Below, one piece after another: positions 49,184 through 62,455 of a DNA stretch of 64,000 nucleotides. This DNA is from Triops longicaudatus (taxonomy: Eukaryota; Arthropoda; Branchiopoda; Notostraca; Triopsidae), in assembly GCA_022885665.1 (NCBI GenBank), contig JAGQDJ010000019.1:833754-897753 (forward strand), read 5' to 3'. The notes below the pieces were generated by a model, which did no database searches, had not been told where the DNA came from, and worked only from the letters and a program-made list of their open reading frames with translations. Made by a program: the position numbers and the translations under genes. Each line of letters opens with the position of its first letter. Position 1 is the first letter of the stretch.

Positions 49184-52100
49184 ATGGAATTAGTTAGTTA
49201 CGTGTGGTTTCCAATCATATCGTGTTTGCTTTTTATGCAAAATAGTGTTGCGGTGGAGCCATCCGTCAAGCCTATTGATAGTCATGCATCTTCAGGTCCA
49301 ACAGGTGAACTAGAAAACAGTGCGAGCCTCCAGCCTGGCGGCGTTAGCGCGTCCAAAAGTGCTAGGGACCAGGTGTCGTTTGACAATGCATCTCACGAAA
49401 CTCAACGTGTGCAATTTGAGTTGACCGATGACCATGATCGTGTCAGACAGTACCTTTTTGAGCAGCTCGTCAAAGGCAGTCGCAGCCACAAACGGCACGG
49501 CAAACAGTCGCGGAAGCAAGCCGGCCACACTCATGAAAGCGCGGACTTAATGCTGCAGCAAGAGCCTGCGAGCGAATCTAGCAGTAGTGACGCCGCTGAG
49601 GCGATAGACGCCCATTTCAATGCTCCTGTCATCGAAACCGCGAACGATAACGAGCCTCCCAAGAGCTCGTCCACCGAGAGCCAGTCTTTCCATGCATTCC
49701 GATCAGCTGTAGACTTAGTTGCATCTTCTCTTTCCTCTCTAGTTGACTCCCCGGACGCACCACCAGTCGCCAATAACGTGGCACTCACGCCCACGCCAGC
49801 ACATAAAACAGAGCACCACAAAAGTCGACGACATAAGGTATCCACAGGCGGCAATAAACGTGTTCCGCGGGCTAAGCCGGGGTAAGCGATTGCGTTGTGT
49901 AACGTCATCAACCCTTTTTTTATTTCTTTTTTTCCTCCGACGAAAGCAAAGCTAATCTGGGCGGTGGGCGTCGGTAATATTAGCTCCATTTAACGAAAGC
50001 GTAAGGATGTGTCTTTACATTGAGACGAGAGGACAAACCGCCGCCAGAAACTGAAAACCCCCTTCAGACAAGTTATTTCAGAAATATTTTTTTTAAGAAA
50101 ATGAACGGATGAAAATCCATTAAGGAATGATACAAGACTCTTGAATTCCCAAATGGAAGAATTTGTCCGACCCTACATGGATTACGATTACATCGTGCTT
50201 CAAGAGTAGCCAAAGAGTCAGAGAGACAGAGAGAACTTTCAAGCCGGCGTCACAAGCAGCTTCGGCTTCGGCAGCAGCTCATTTACATAAGGCTATCATA
50301 AGCAGAAGTAATGATGCAGTCGAGAGTGTGTGCGTAACCTTCTAATAAACGAGGCAACCTTATCTGACCACTGAATAGATGGTATTGGGATGGTAAAAGG
50401 TGGACTAAAACGAAGGCTTTTTACCCCCTTAAAATCCCCATTGGCGTCAGCTTTCTCCACGTCCGTGTTTCCTGGTCGGCGTTTTTTCGAGTTCCTAAGC
50501 TTCAATTGGCTTGCGAAAACCCCAAAATAACCCCATGTTATGACTTCGCGTCTGCCATCACGTGGCATGTGACTTTTTAAACTGTCTCGATCCTGACCCA
50601 TGTGAGTCAATAACTTTTCCTGTTAAGGATTGCAAAAGCGTGGAAAACGTGCAAAATGGCATGCAAGAACTTGAACTAAATTAAGCCTGCCCAGAGTACT
50701 ATGGTGCTTTTTTAAAGCGTGGGGGGCTTTAGAAAAAAAAGGGACGTAATTAGGACAAGGACGAACAGAGGGTTTCCCTCGTTGAAGAGCAAAAAGGGAG
50801 ATGCTTGTAAACTGACGAGAGGTAAGAAAAAGAGGGGAAATTTTCTTTTTGGCCGAAAAGGGCAGCTAACCCATTCTCTTACACCGTCCAAAAACTATAC
50901 GCCGGGTTAAGGAATTTTTGAGAACCCGCCAGTGGCTTAACAAAGTCCACACAGACATAAAGGTTATAGAAGTTTTGTACAGAACACAACAGTGAATACG
51001 ATTTTCCCTTATGATGTTGGCCGGTTGCCCGTTTATATAGGGAATACGCGAATACAAGCAGAGCCGGTATTAACTTTCATCGTTCACCATACACCCGGAG
51101 TGCTATGCAAAGAAGGTATCATGTACATGTAAGCTACAGAAAAAAAAAAACTGACGGAAACGAAAGGAAAGGGCGGTTGGCACTGATTGCCTGCCAGAGT
51201 GAGGAATTTTTGCGTGAACTCATCCATATCCAATTGATTATATAATGTAGCTTGCCTTCTGCTTTTAGATCCAACTTTGGATGCTCAAGTTTTTTCTTCT
51301 TTGTAAATTCACACGTACGGCTGCAGGGGAATTGTCTTTTTCACACCTTGAGTAAAGACGTTGCTTCTGAATAAAGAAAATATAAAGGGCATATGCCCTT
51401 ATAAGGACGATAGGGAAAATATTCGTCAAGATGTGTATACTTCAGCCTTCGGGATTATAAAGGCAAATGGGCTCGTAAGGAAAGAGATCATGAGCGTTGT
51501 CGTAAAAAAAGGCAGGATGCGTCTACACTGCCGAGCGGAAGGAGGTCATAGGCCTATAGAAAACTTCTATACAAACTGTCAAATAGAATAAATGGTTGTC
51601 TGTTATCACTAACTCTAGATACTTAAGTTTTGAACGTTGGGGGATAATTTGTACTCTGAGGGTTTGTGTGAGAGCAAGCGGCACGTGACTGTAGATTTAT
51701 AGTTGATTATCTACGAAAACTCCGATGGAATGAACGCAATCTATCTACCAGCTCATCTTTTGCACTGTGAGCAGAACGTAAATCCTACTAGCGCAACAAA
51801 AAGGGAAAAAGATGAGGAAAGAGAACGCTCTGCTTTTCTACAAAGAACTTGGCAGCGAAATGTATAGTGGGTTTTGACGGACATGAAAGATATATTTTAT
51901 TGCCCCTCTGGCCTGTTTTAAACAAGCGGATAAAAACACCAACAAGCACCATGCACTTTTAATGACTAGGGTTGGTACGGTTACGAAAAGTTGGCACGTT
52001 TAATAACGGTCCACATAGGTCCATTTAATGCATCGAGATTGATTTCCCATTCCTCATTGTGAACTTATCAAGTTAATCATGGTCTTTGGTGAAGTTGCTG

Positions 52101-54138
52101 AATGTAGACTCCTGATAAGCATTCATTTTTTACTAGTAGGGGCATTCCCCAGGTGCAACTTGTTATTCTCAATCGAAAGTGTTACATACAGGAATCTTGA
52201 ACCTGTACGAAAAAGCGGCCAACAAATAAAACTATAAAAAAATGTAAGGCCTTGGAAAGGTCAGTGAATAGAAACGCAATTTTTATTACAAGTTGCTCTC
52301 CTTTAATTAAAGGGCTTGACTGAGCTTAATTGCCGAATATCGTACATGAAACAACTAGGCGCCGAGCGGTGTGCTCCAAGGCTTAAAAACGTTCTAGTAT
52401 GAGTTATGTGGGTAGCGATTATCTTTCTATACATTAGCATAACTCACTTGTGCTTCAAGCAGTTAGACAAAAAAGAGAGGAATGCGCTGGCTATGAGCTT
52501 TACGACAACGAGTTTCCGATGAGTACGGCAACCGTACACTACTGCACTTCTGTATACTTATATATGTAGGAATATAGAAGAAGATGGGAATATAACCTGG
52601 GATCATGAACTCGAAAAAAAAAAACGAGTTCTGACCGAAGGTCTTCAGCCTTGTTCCTCGGCACATTGTCGTAAACTGTGTTGTCACGTTTTTATGAAAT
52701 GCGTCCCGAGTAACTTTTTTTTTCTTTCTTTTTATTTTCGCTGATTTAAATTCTTGACTTTTCCTGTGGGTATCCATGACGGATCTTCATGGGGTGTGTA
52801 GTGCTCTTCATTTATTTACTTACATTTTTGTCACTCAAAGGCGGCATGTGTGCACCCACGAAGAACGCGTCACTAAACCTGTACGCGTCATCGAGTCGTA
52901 TTGCAAGCCAGCCTACAAATCTTTCACCCAACGCTGCGCCAACGGCACCACCTGCACCGCATTTCGGTAAAATCTTGATACTTTTTTTTCGGCTAGTACT
53001 GAGCGCGTACATTACTTTGTACAGGGTACAATATGATACCATTTACCGAACTGTTATCAAATACCAAACGTCGACCGAAAAGCGCCAGACTTGTTGCCCG
53101 GGTTGGACTACTTCTGCCAAACATTCACACGGCTGTTTACAACGTAAGTTTCGGCCATAAATTAAGGTCCGGACAAAAATCAGACATCTAATCGCTGGGG
53201 TTTGGATTTCTATAGCGCTCTGTGCCCAAGGTTGTAAACACGGTGGCACATGTATAAAGCCGGACCTCTGTCAGTGTCCATTAGGCTATACGGGCCCGAC
53301 GTGCGAAACAGGTGTGAATTGTTATTTATATTTTTACATTTGGGGTTCCTTTATTGTTTTGCTATCATTATGATAAGGGTCAAGCATGGGAAATGGGAGA
53401 GCTGCTAAAATGTTTGCTTTATAGATGTTGATGAGTGTGCCGGGGATCATAAGTGCCAACAGGTGTGCATAAACACCTTCGGCAGCTATAAATGCAACTG
53501 CCATGACGGGTTTGAACTCCAGAAGGATAGCAGGACATGTAAATGTATGGATCGTTTTTATTGCAGCCCCCTTCTAGCATTCTGGTCATTATATTTTTTA
53601 TTCTATCTTTAGTCCGAATAGAGTCCGTACCCGAGTTGATGGCAATACTCGAAAAGTTGGAGAACTTGGAAAAGGTGATGCAACTTGCGTACCCGTTTTC
53701 CATACAAAAGTGAAAAAAATAGTAACTTTTAAACGTTACAGAAACAGCAAGAAGCTCTAGCCGTAGCGCCCACGCTTCCTTCGGTATCGACACCTCCAAG
53801 TCCTCCTGTAATCGAATTTAATACAACGTGGATTGAAGAAAAGCTAAACCGACTGGAGGCGCAATTAAACGAGCTTTCCGATAGGATGGACAAAGTGGTT
53901 CGTATTACTGTTCGAATGTGACTTTGTTATTATTGTGAAGGTTTTCGCGTTACAGGAATCAGAGAAAGCCACTGCCGCCAATTCGAATAACGTTGATAGC
54001 GCCTTCTCCATTGCTTCACTAAGCGACCAGCTTGGTGTGTTGGAAGAACGATTAGCTGAATGTACGTTTCCCACATACAGAAAAACGAAGATACTTAATC
54101 TGAATTTGTTAGGTAAATGCGGTCCCAGTCCGAACTGA
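49184..54138 (+). CDS. EGFL7/8-type secreted protein (Slowdown-like)
   Basis: Nine exons (49184-49881, 52841-52966, 53025-53143, 53216-53311, 53425-53544, 53613-53674, 53742-53897, 53956-54061, 54113-54138) give 1509 bp, 502 residues. A signal peptide (MELVSYVWFPIISCLLFM) and a low-complexity Ser/His/Lys region fill exon 1. An EMI domain follows (about 234-325: RHVC, SFTQRC, IYRT, TCCPGW), then an EGF repeat (CKHGGTC, CPLGYTGPTC), a calcium-binding EGF (DVDEC, CINTFGSYKCNC) and heptad coiled coils with LEERLAECKC at the end. Vertebrate EGFL7 has the same order and a similar LEEQL-cysteine ending. The fly homologue Slowdown acts in muscle-tendon matrix. The donor of exon 7 could be 53894 or 53897, both in phase. 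No AATAAA was seen before the converging TDP2 gene. Confidence 0.88.
49882..52840 (+). other. First intron of the EGFL7-type gene
   Basis: A 2.96 kb intron between the near leader exon and the EMI exon. No recognised exon, RNA gene or mobile element was seen. The acceptor at its right end reads TTTTGTCACTCAAAG. Confidence 0.55.
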
Positions 54139-54496
54139 CTTTAACGCAGAAACATTTTTCACAAAGTGATGACACCACATCTAAAAAAGCAAATTCTGTT
54201 GTACATGCTAGCTCAATGTCTTGCCAAACGCGAGGCAACCCTTGCATTTTGTTTTCTCGTGCTGTGCAAGTTTTATCCTGTCTTGATGTTGTGAAAAGCG
54301 TTGGTTGGAATACTCGTTGTACAGCTTGTGCCAATTGGTTTTGTTTTTGGCCTTATTTTCCGGGACTATGCCATTGAAAACCTCAGAAAATCAGTTTTTC
54401 TTTCGTTTACTATAAACTGGGAATATCACATTGAAAATAGAAGCGAAGCGTAGAAAATATTAGTCTTCCAGACAAGAAGGTACAAAGATTAGAAAA

Positions 54497-56686
54497 CTAG
54501 GTAGAAAATTCAATATCAAAATCAACCACAATGCCCCAGTGATCCGAGGGAAAGCTTTGCGTGCCAGCAATTTTCTGAAGTCCCGTCAAGCCGAAATGCC
54601 TTGGAATGAGCCGACGAGGATGAGCATGACGAACATAAAGTCGGTCAAAGCGACAACGAGGTTTGAAACGACTCGGCACCTCCTTATTAGTATTGCGAGT
54701 CAGGTCCCAAGTATACTGGCACTCTTTGCGTTGGCCGCACACAACCCAAAGGTCGTCAACTCCGGGAGGTATGCCGCCGATCTGGTCCAGCTATTTTAAT
54801 ATAAAAACTCATTTGCATAGTACTAGCCAAAAGGGAGCCGCGCAAAAGTATACCTCTTTGTCGCGGAGGTTCAAGTCGCCGCCAAATATGGCCGTTGCGC
54901 TTTCATCAACTTGACCGATTTTTTCGAAGCAAAATTTCATTTGGTTCATACGTTCAGCGGCGAATTCGGCCGTACTTTCGAGATGAGTATTGAATAAAGA
55001 AAAGTGAACGTTGCCAATCCGAGCCTGATACCAAATATGGGGTTAATTTGTTTTGTGAATGTATGTTTGCGTAGGAATACCTTCACTAGTAGCAGGTTAC
55101 GTCCCATCCTTGTTCCTGGAAAGGAATAAATGATGGGACTATTTTTATCCACGTGATAGGTTGTGAAAATGCTAAGAAACGTGGCACAAAAGTAATCCTG
55201 GTCTTCATCCCGTGCGCTGAATGGCTGGTACGTTGGCATGTGACTTTCAAGGTAAGTATAAGTCTCGGGAACAAGTTCTTGAAAAAAGATCACGTCTGGG
55301 CGTTCCCTAACCGACCAAAAAGGATAAAATATTCCGAGTGAGTATTGGAGAGTTATACTTTATCCCCAATATAAGTAAAAATTACATTTCCACCATCTTT
55401 ATCACAGCCTTTGTACGTTTCTTCAAGTTACGCTCTTCTAAGCCATCAAGATTCCAAGTCATAACTCGCAAATTACTAGGAGGAACGGTTGTGACTTCGC
55501 CAGGGTAGAGATCTCGGCCTGGGAGGCTACTTTCATGCGCTTTAATTTTTCCACCAGCATACGATATACTGGACGTGGATTCTTCATCTGAGTCTCTGGA
55601 AGAACTTTGCTGTTCGACAGCCCGGAAATAATCGTTGACAGAATTCTATTAAAAAGGAAATTTAGTATAAACGCCTAGAATAATAGTAACACTGTGCGGC
55701 AGAAATACTTCAGATCTTGAGATTTCAATAGACAGACACGGTAAACTCAACTAATTTTTCCTTTAAAAATCTGGATGTGCATATGATGTCACTTTTGTTT
55801 TCGTATAGTCTTGTGACGTTACTACTCATGATAGATTTTTTGTGTCTCTCAGAAAAAAACTTTAAATTTGCTAGAGCAATTTTTGCGACATCTGCTCTCC
55901 GTATTCAACAATAGCGGGTAGCACGCATTTCACCCGTTCTTTAGGTTTTCAGATTTTTTTCTGGGCCTGTCTTGTAACATACGTGTAAAAAAGACAAACT
56001 GTGGTACACTGTTAAGTATAAAGCTGTCACGTGCCCGGCGTAAAAGCATTATAGATTTTAATATCTGAACGACAAAAACTGCATAACTGCGTAAGACCAA
56101 ACGGCATTGTCCTATGGTACTACAAACTCAAATGTCAAGTATCGTTATCGGTTTATTTTATTATTATTAGTTTTACTTAAGCTTTGGAATTCGGGAGATA
56201 TTTCTGACGCACCCCGTCAGGTTCAAAAGACGGCTATTCGCCAGACAGCAGGACAGTTGTGTAATGCTACCTCAGACTTGCTAGAAACAGTCCGCTTGTA
56301 CAAAACGTGCTCAAGCTAGTCCACTTCCCGGTAACAAACCTCGGCCTATACTGGCATATATTTTTAAATGTCCCATAGTCCGCCGAACGTTATTGATGCT
56401 TACTGTTGCACTATTCAATAGTTTTCGTGCATAGGGTACCAAGACATTGTACAGATTTTGTCATAAGCACATTTTCGCATTGTACAAGCAAATAATATTT
56501 TATATACCAATGATTTAAAAATATCATGATTTAACGCATTAATACTTCAAGGTTCCACTGCCGGTCCTGAAGATAAAATTGTGCGAGGGCTACATTAGTG
56601 CCCGTAACAGTGGCAAACTCATTTACAAGCTTTTCACATTCTTCTCGACTTGGAATTGCAGCTTCTTCGCAATTCTCGTCTGCCAT
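54497..56686 (-). CDS. TDP2: Tyrosyl-DNA phosphodiesterase 2
   Basis: Five exons (56686-56546, 55645-55386, 55306-55081, 55024-54854, 54790-54497) give 1092 bp, 363 residues, essentially the human length. TDP2 removes topoisomerase II tyrosyl adducts from 5' DNA ends. The first exon and the start of the second form a UBA-like domain ending NSVNDYF. The Mg-dependent endonuclease/exonuclease/phosphatase fold has TWNLDG (110-115), FFQELVP with metal ligand Glu 144, a THLEST block (222-227), GGDLNLRD with Asp 259 and Asn 261, and the catalytic SDHW (348-351). These match the human catalytic set within a few residues. The first intron is 900 bp, the others 61-79 bp. The gene is tail to tail with the EGFL7-type gene (358 bp between stops). 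Confidence 0.95.
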
Positions 56687-58316
56687 AACGCTTTTAAAAC
56701 GCTTGTCCTTTTTCAGGGAGCACGAAACACAGCACGCAGTTTGTTTTGATCAGTTTGGAATGTGCTCACGTGATCTCTCACTATCGATTACAAGAGACCC
56801 TCGATTCAAGCGACTGATGTGGACCGCGTAAAAGAGAAAAAGGCAGGAAAAGGGCTAACTGCAGTGACAGAGCATTGTGACATCACAAACCGGTTAGATA
56901 TGAGGAAACCCGCGAAATCGAAACCCTGTAACCAGGATTTTGGTTCGGGGGTTAAACTCCCCACTAACCCTCCCCTAAATAAGGCCTAGCCTGTAATGGC
57001 TGGGTTTTCTATATTTATGTACAAACGTCTCCAAGCTTTGTCCTTAGCTTAGCTTCCAGTAAGAAGTCCCATATGACGCCATAGTTCCCCACCTGCTATG
57101 TGGAAAGCCAAGATGCCTAACTCTACATGGACTAGCTGGGGCGTATATTAAAAGGTTTGGTGTGACGTCACAAGCTTAGGACCACCCTTCTACGCACGAA
57201 CGTTGGTTAAGAACTTAAATTACATATGGACGTTTTGCAACCATTCATGAGCAGAATGCAGATAAACGACCTTTCTTGGATTACCATCTATTGTTTTGAG
57301 TTTTAGGGTTGTTTTTGTCAAGCTGTGTACCGTATATATTAAATCGATCCGTAGCTGTCCTGAGCGCGCGCAATCTCTATGCCAGAATGCGGGGCCGTGC
57401 GTGTTAGTCCCAGGGTCACCTTGTACTTGAGTGGGGGTGACTGGAAATAGTCCGTTTCCAAATTATCTTGGGTAAGTAAAGACGAGCTCTGCTTATTTCT
57501 GGTTAAAAGTTGTTGTAGTGAAGAAACCTTACTACTTTCATACCTTACTTGTGTTGGCCGCAGGCTAGAGTGTAATTGCTAAACCCGGCTTTTTTCAGGG
57601 AAAGAGAAATCACGATCTGCTCAGTTCTATTCATCCGGGTTCTGTGATATTGTCCTAAGTAAGCTTTTACCTGAACCGGGTTAAGTTACGTGACGCTTTG
57701 CACGCCGATTCTTCTAAAAGGCACATTTTTCTTTTTTGTATACAAAGAAATTGAACTTGTGAGAATGGTCCCTTCCTTTCTGCCCTGCTTAGTGTTAAAT
57801 CGTCAAATAGTCAAGGTCGTAAGAGATTGCGTTAGCCGGTCATAATTTTGCCCTTTGCGGATAGTATCCTCCAAGCTCTTGGTGGTAGCACACTCGATCT
57901 CAGATAGATAATTCAGTTGTATTTTGAGTCTAAAGTTCTACCGTGACCGTCAAATAACATTCCTTGATCTCTTGTAAGAATAATTTATGGTAATTTTTAA
58001 ATACATTAAAACATATTATTCGTATCAAATATCACACTGTAAAGCAATTTACTGTGTAAACTTTACAATACACGCATATCATTTACTGTTTAGATTTGTA
58101 AATCTGTTTTCTGTCCTGTTTATTTTCATTCCTGCTCTGTTAACATATGTTCGTAAAATTTTGCCTTGTATTAAAATAACTTTAATTTTCGCGAAATGTC
58201 AGTTTAACTTTATGTTTCTCCTTTTATTGAACTTTTTTTTGAATTTTTAAAATATTCTTTCTTATTAATAAATTAATTGTCTATTGCCCTTTTTTGCAGA
58301 ACTCATTGAAAGTGCC
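56687..58316. promoter_or_regulatory. Divergent region TDP2 / PFK with 5' UTR sequence
   Basis: It contains a CRE-type palindrome (57163-57170), a TATATATT box at 57333-57340, and a strong donor GTAAGT at 57472 that could close a non-coding first PFK exon. The matching acceptor TTTTTTGCAG ends at 58299, just before the PFK start codon. The right 350 bp are very AT-rich, as expected for an intron. The pairing of donor and acceptor is inferred. Confidence 0.4.
57163..57170. promoter_or_regulatory. CRE-type palindrome TGACGTCA
   Basis: A perfect CREB/ATF consensus embedded in TGTGACGTCACA, between divergent TDP2 and PFK. A related TGTGACATCACA lies near 56876. Function is inferred. Confidence 0.35.
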
Positions 58317-61300
58317 ATGGCAGAGACGACACCTCAAGAAGATGGGCCTAAAGGTCTCAAGCGCCTTATTTCGCGTGGAGCCCATAAGGGCAAGGGAATT
58401 GCAGTATTTACTAGTGGAGGCGACTCTCAGGGTATTTTAGTACAGTCCGCTTTTGTCACAGGCCTATTTACCTACTTTGTTATAGGAATGAACTCCGCCG
58501 TAAGGGCGGTAGTACGTTTTGGCATGTATTTGGGAACTAAAGTCTACTTCATCCGCGAAGGATACCAAGGCATGGTTGATGGGGGGGAAAACATTATTGA
58601 AGCGCATTGGTCTTCTGTCTCTGGCATTATTCATAAAGTGAGATATGGCAAAACTTTCCTTATTGTATATATTCCATAATATTCTGTTTTTCCTCCGAAA
58701 GGGCGGTACTGTCATTGGTTCCGCTCGTTGCAAGGAATTCAGGGAACGACCCGGTCGTTTGAAGGCTGCCAAAAATTTAGTGGATCGTGGTATCACCAAC
58801 TTGGTAGTAATTGGTGGTGACGGTTCTTTGACGGGTGCTAATCTTTTCCGTCAAGAATGGTCGAGTCTCCTGGACGAACTTTTGTCCACTGGTAATGGAA
58901 AATTTATTATTTGATTCCATACTTTTTATTGTTATTGTTGTTATTTTTCTTAATATAGGGATGATTACGGAGGAACAGAGGACGAAATACGGTCACCTCA
59001 ATATTGCTGGCATGGTAGGATCCATTGACAATGATTTCTGTGGAACGGACATGACCATCGGTACCGATTCGGCGTTGCACCGTATCATTGAAGCCGTCGA
59101 TGCCATTACCGCCACTGCTTACTCCCACCAACGTACATTTATTATGGAAGTTATGGGACGTCACTGTGGGTAAGTTGTCCTTGGTAGTACGGGGTTTACT
59201 TTTCTCAAATGCCAAAAGCTACTTTAAGAAAACCAACATTAAACAACATGCGAAACACGATGTCAGGTATTTGGCCATTGTGGCTGCCTTGGCATCAGAG
59301 GCAGATTATGTGTTCTGTCCAGAGAACCCACCTCCAGTTGATTGGCCGGAAAAGCTTTGTCACAAACTGAATCAGGCAAGGGTTGTTTGCTTGTAGCTAG
59401 TTATGAAACCTTTTCTGCATCATTTCCGTAGCATTTTTGTTTTTATTTTACCGCTGTTCAGTACAATTTTATTTGCCTATCTTATTTTGCGTTGTGCTGT
59501 ACGCTGCCTGCATTACTTACTAAGCCACAACATGCTTTATATAACATCGCCATTTGCTTTACGTGCTGGTCCGTTCCCCGTGCAGGTATTTGGCTTTGGT
59601 TGGTGCCTTAGCTAGCGAAGCAGATTATGTTTTCGTACCCGAATGGCCTCCTGAGCTTGATTGGGCTGACAAGATGTGCACAAAGTTAAAACAGGCAAGC
59701 ATGACCTTAAGCCCCGTTTATTTCGTTATGTTTCTTGTTAAAAAGCCGATAGAAGTAGTCGCCTTTTCTTCTTGCGTACCGATAACTAGTCGTATTCCTT
59801 TTGTCTGCAGTTTTCCCCGCTTGGTTGTGTTCCTTTATTCAGATTAATAACTCATTGTCCGCTATAGGAGCGTGAATCTGGCCAACGCTTGAATATTATC
59901 ATCGTGTCAGAAGGTGCAATTGACCGTGAAGGCAATCCCATCACGGCTGACTTGGTGAAAGAAGTTGTGGTGACGCGCTTGAAGCAAGATACCCGAGTCA
60001 CTGTGCTGGGGCATGTGCAAAGAGGAGGAAGCCCCTCAGCTTTTGATCGAATTTTGGTAAATTGGCACGATTTACAGTCCAGTTTTGATTAGTATGTCCT
60101 TGTGTTTGTAGGGTTGCCGTATGGGTGCCGAAGCTGTAATGGCGTTGATGGAAGCTACCCCAGAAACTGAAGCTTGTGTCGTCTCTTTGGATGGTAACCA
60201 AGCTGTCAGGTTGCCCTTGATGGCTTGCGTAGAAAAAACTAAGGCTGTTGCAAAAGCTATGGCTGATAAACAATGGGATTTGGCTGTTACGCTCCGTGGC
60301 AGGTTGGAATTATTCTTCTATTGGGAAAATCGAAATGGCAATCATGGAGATCGGCAAACTATTTTTAGTTTTTATAATTTGCTTATTTGATACTTTTTTA
60401 AATTGTTGTGTTTATATTTTTTTCAAAGAGTTTATACTTTTAATTCTATTTTGTAAAAAAATTAAGTATAATTTTATTGTTTCTTATGCATTTTATTGTT
60501 TTCCTGCCATTTGATTATAATGTGTATTCTTCGTTTAGGAGTTTCGCTCGCAACTTGGAAACTTACAAGATGTTGACTCGTCTGAAGCCCCCGAAACTCT
60601 CCCCTGAACTTGCTGCGCAAGTGGTAAGTAAAAGAAAGATAATAAAGTCGTGATTCACGGTGTGAACCTCGCAAATATGATTATATGGTTATCTCGGTAC
60701 CCCATTAATGCTTTCATTTACATTGCGGTCAATGCTGTCGAGTAGAAGAGGGATAAGTTGCAAAAGGTAAGACATCTAAAGATCAAGGTCGTTAGTTTAC
60801 GTGTATACAACGAAAGGCCCAATTTAACGTGTCGTGGACTATTCGTTGGCTTTCGGCGTATTCTCTTCTCGCTAATGTTTGCACTATCCACTTTGTTAAT
60901 TGATTGTTATCTTTGTACCCCATTCCTTTTGCTAACCCTCGCAGCAAGATACTTTATGGATGCAGGTAAACACACACATCCACGGTTTGGACGTAACACC
61001 TCAAGTTTTGTGCTTTTGTATGTTATTTGGTAGCGGATGAGCAAACCCTAACCTGACACAGCACCCATAAACGAAGTAAGCTAAAGAAATAGGTTGCTTT
61101 GTGGACGCAGTTAAACTCAGCACAATTTTTCGAACACGAAGATATGATAAGACTTCGTTTCCTGAATAGTGCTGCATTGGGTTAGGGTTTGCCAGTGTTG
61201 TACTTTGTACATGTTTAACATGGTTTTGTTCGATAATAGCCTCTCGTAGCTATCTTGGCTCGGTCTCCGTAGCTCGTGGAGCTCTGGCGGTCCTCGTTAA

Positions 61301-62418
61301 TATTGCATCGATTTTTTAGTACTACTGTTTTGCTAATCTCTGATTGGATATTTTGTAGAGCGGTTACACCATGGCTGTTATGCATATTGGAGCGCCCGCT
61401 TGCGGTATGAACGCTGCTGTGCGTTCTTTTGTTCGTAATTGCATTTACCGTGGAGACACTGTCTACGGTATCCATGACGGCATTGAAGGCTTAGTTGCCG
61501 GACACGTGAGTACCAAATCTGCATTACTGCCTTGTATTTTTCAGTACATTGTATATTGCGTTTCATTCTCTAGTTTACCAACATGAGCTGGGGCGATGTG
61601 ACTGGCTGGGTTGGCCAAGGTGGTGCCTTCTTAGGTATTAAGCGTACTTTGCCTGAGGGTAAATTTGCGCAAATTGCTGCCCGCTTGAAAGAATATAAGA
61701 TTCAGGCATTGATGATCATTGGTGGTTTCGAAGTAAGTCTCAAAACCCTGTAAAAACTCCCTATTTCATTGTCTACCTCCCTAGGCCTACCAAGCGGTGT
61801 TGATGTTTGCCGAAAACAGGGACAAATTCCCCGAATTCCGTATTCCGATGGTTGTCATCCCATCGACAATTAGTAACAACGTACCCGGAACTGATTTCTC
61901 TTTGGGAGCAGATACTGCTGTCAATGAAATTACTGAAGTGAGCTTGGATAGTTTTCAGAAATTGGGAGTTTTGACGATTTGTTCGAGTAGATTTGCGATC
62001 GTATCCGCCAGTCCGCACAAGGTACCAAACGCCGTGTCTTCATCGTGGAAACAATGGGTGGATTTTGCGGTTATTTGGCCACACTGGCTGGGTTGGCTGG
62101 TGGCGCTGATGCTGCGTATATTTATGAAGAACCGTTTGGAATTCGTAATTTACAAAAGGATGTCTTTCACATGGCCTCTAAAATGAAGGAAGAAAGTGTT
62201 CAACGAGGTCTTGTTCTTAGGTAAAGCTATCTCTTCCTCTTTCTTTGATATTTATTTGGAAAATGTCACTAATTCTGCTCTCGGTTTGTGTAGGAATGAA
62301 AAAGCCAACGAGAATTATACTACCGATTTTATATATAAATTGTATGCGGAGGAAGGCAAAAATATTTTCTCTGCTAGGTCCAATGTCTTAGGTAACTTGT
62401 CACTAGCAAATCAAAGTT

Positions 62419-62455
<37 letters not shown>

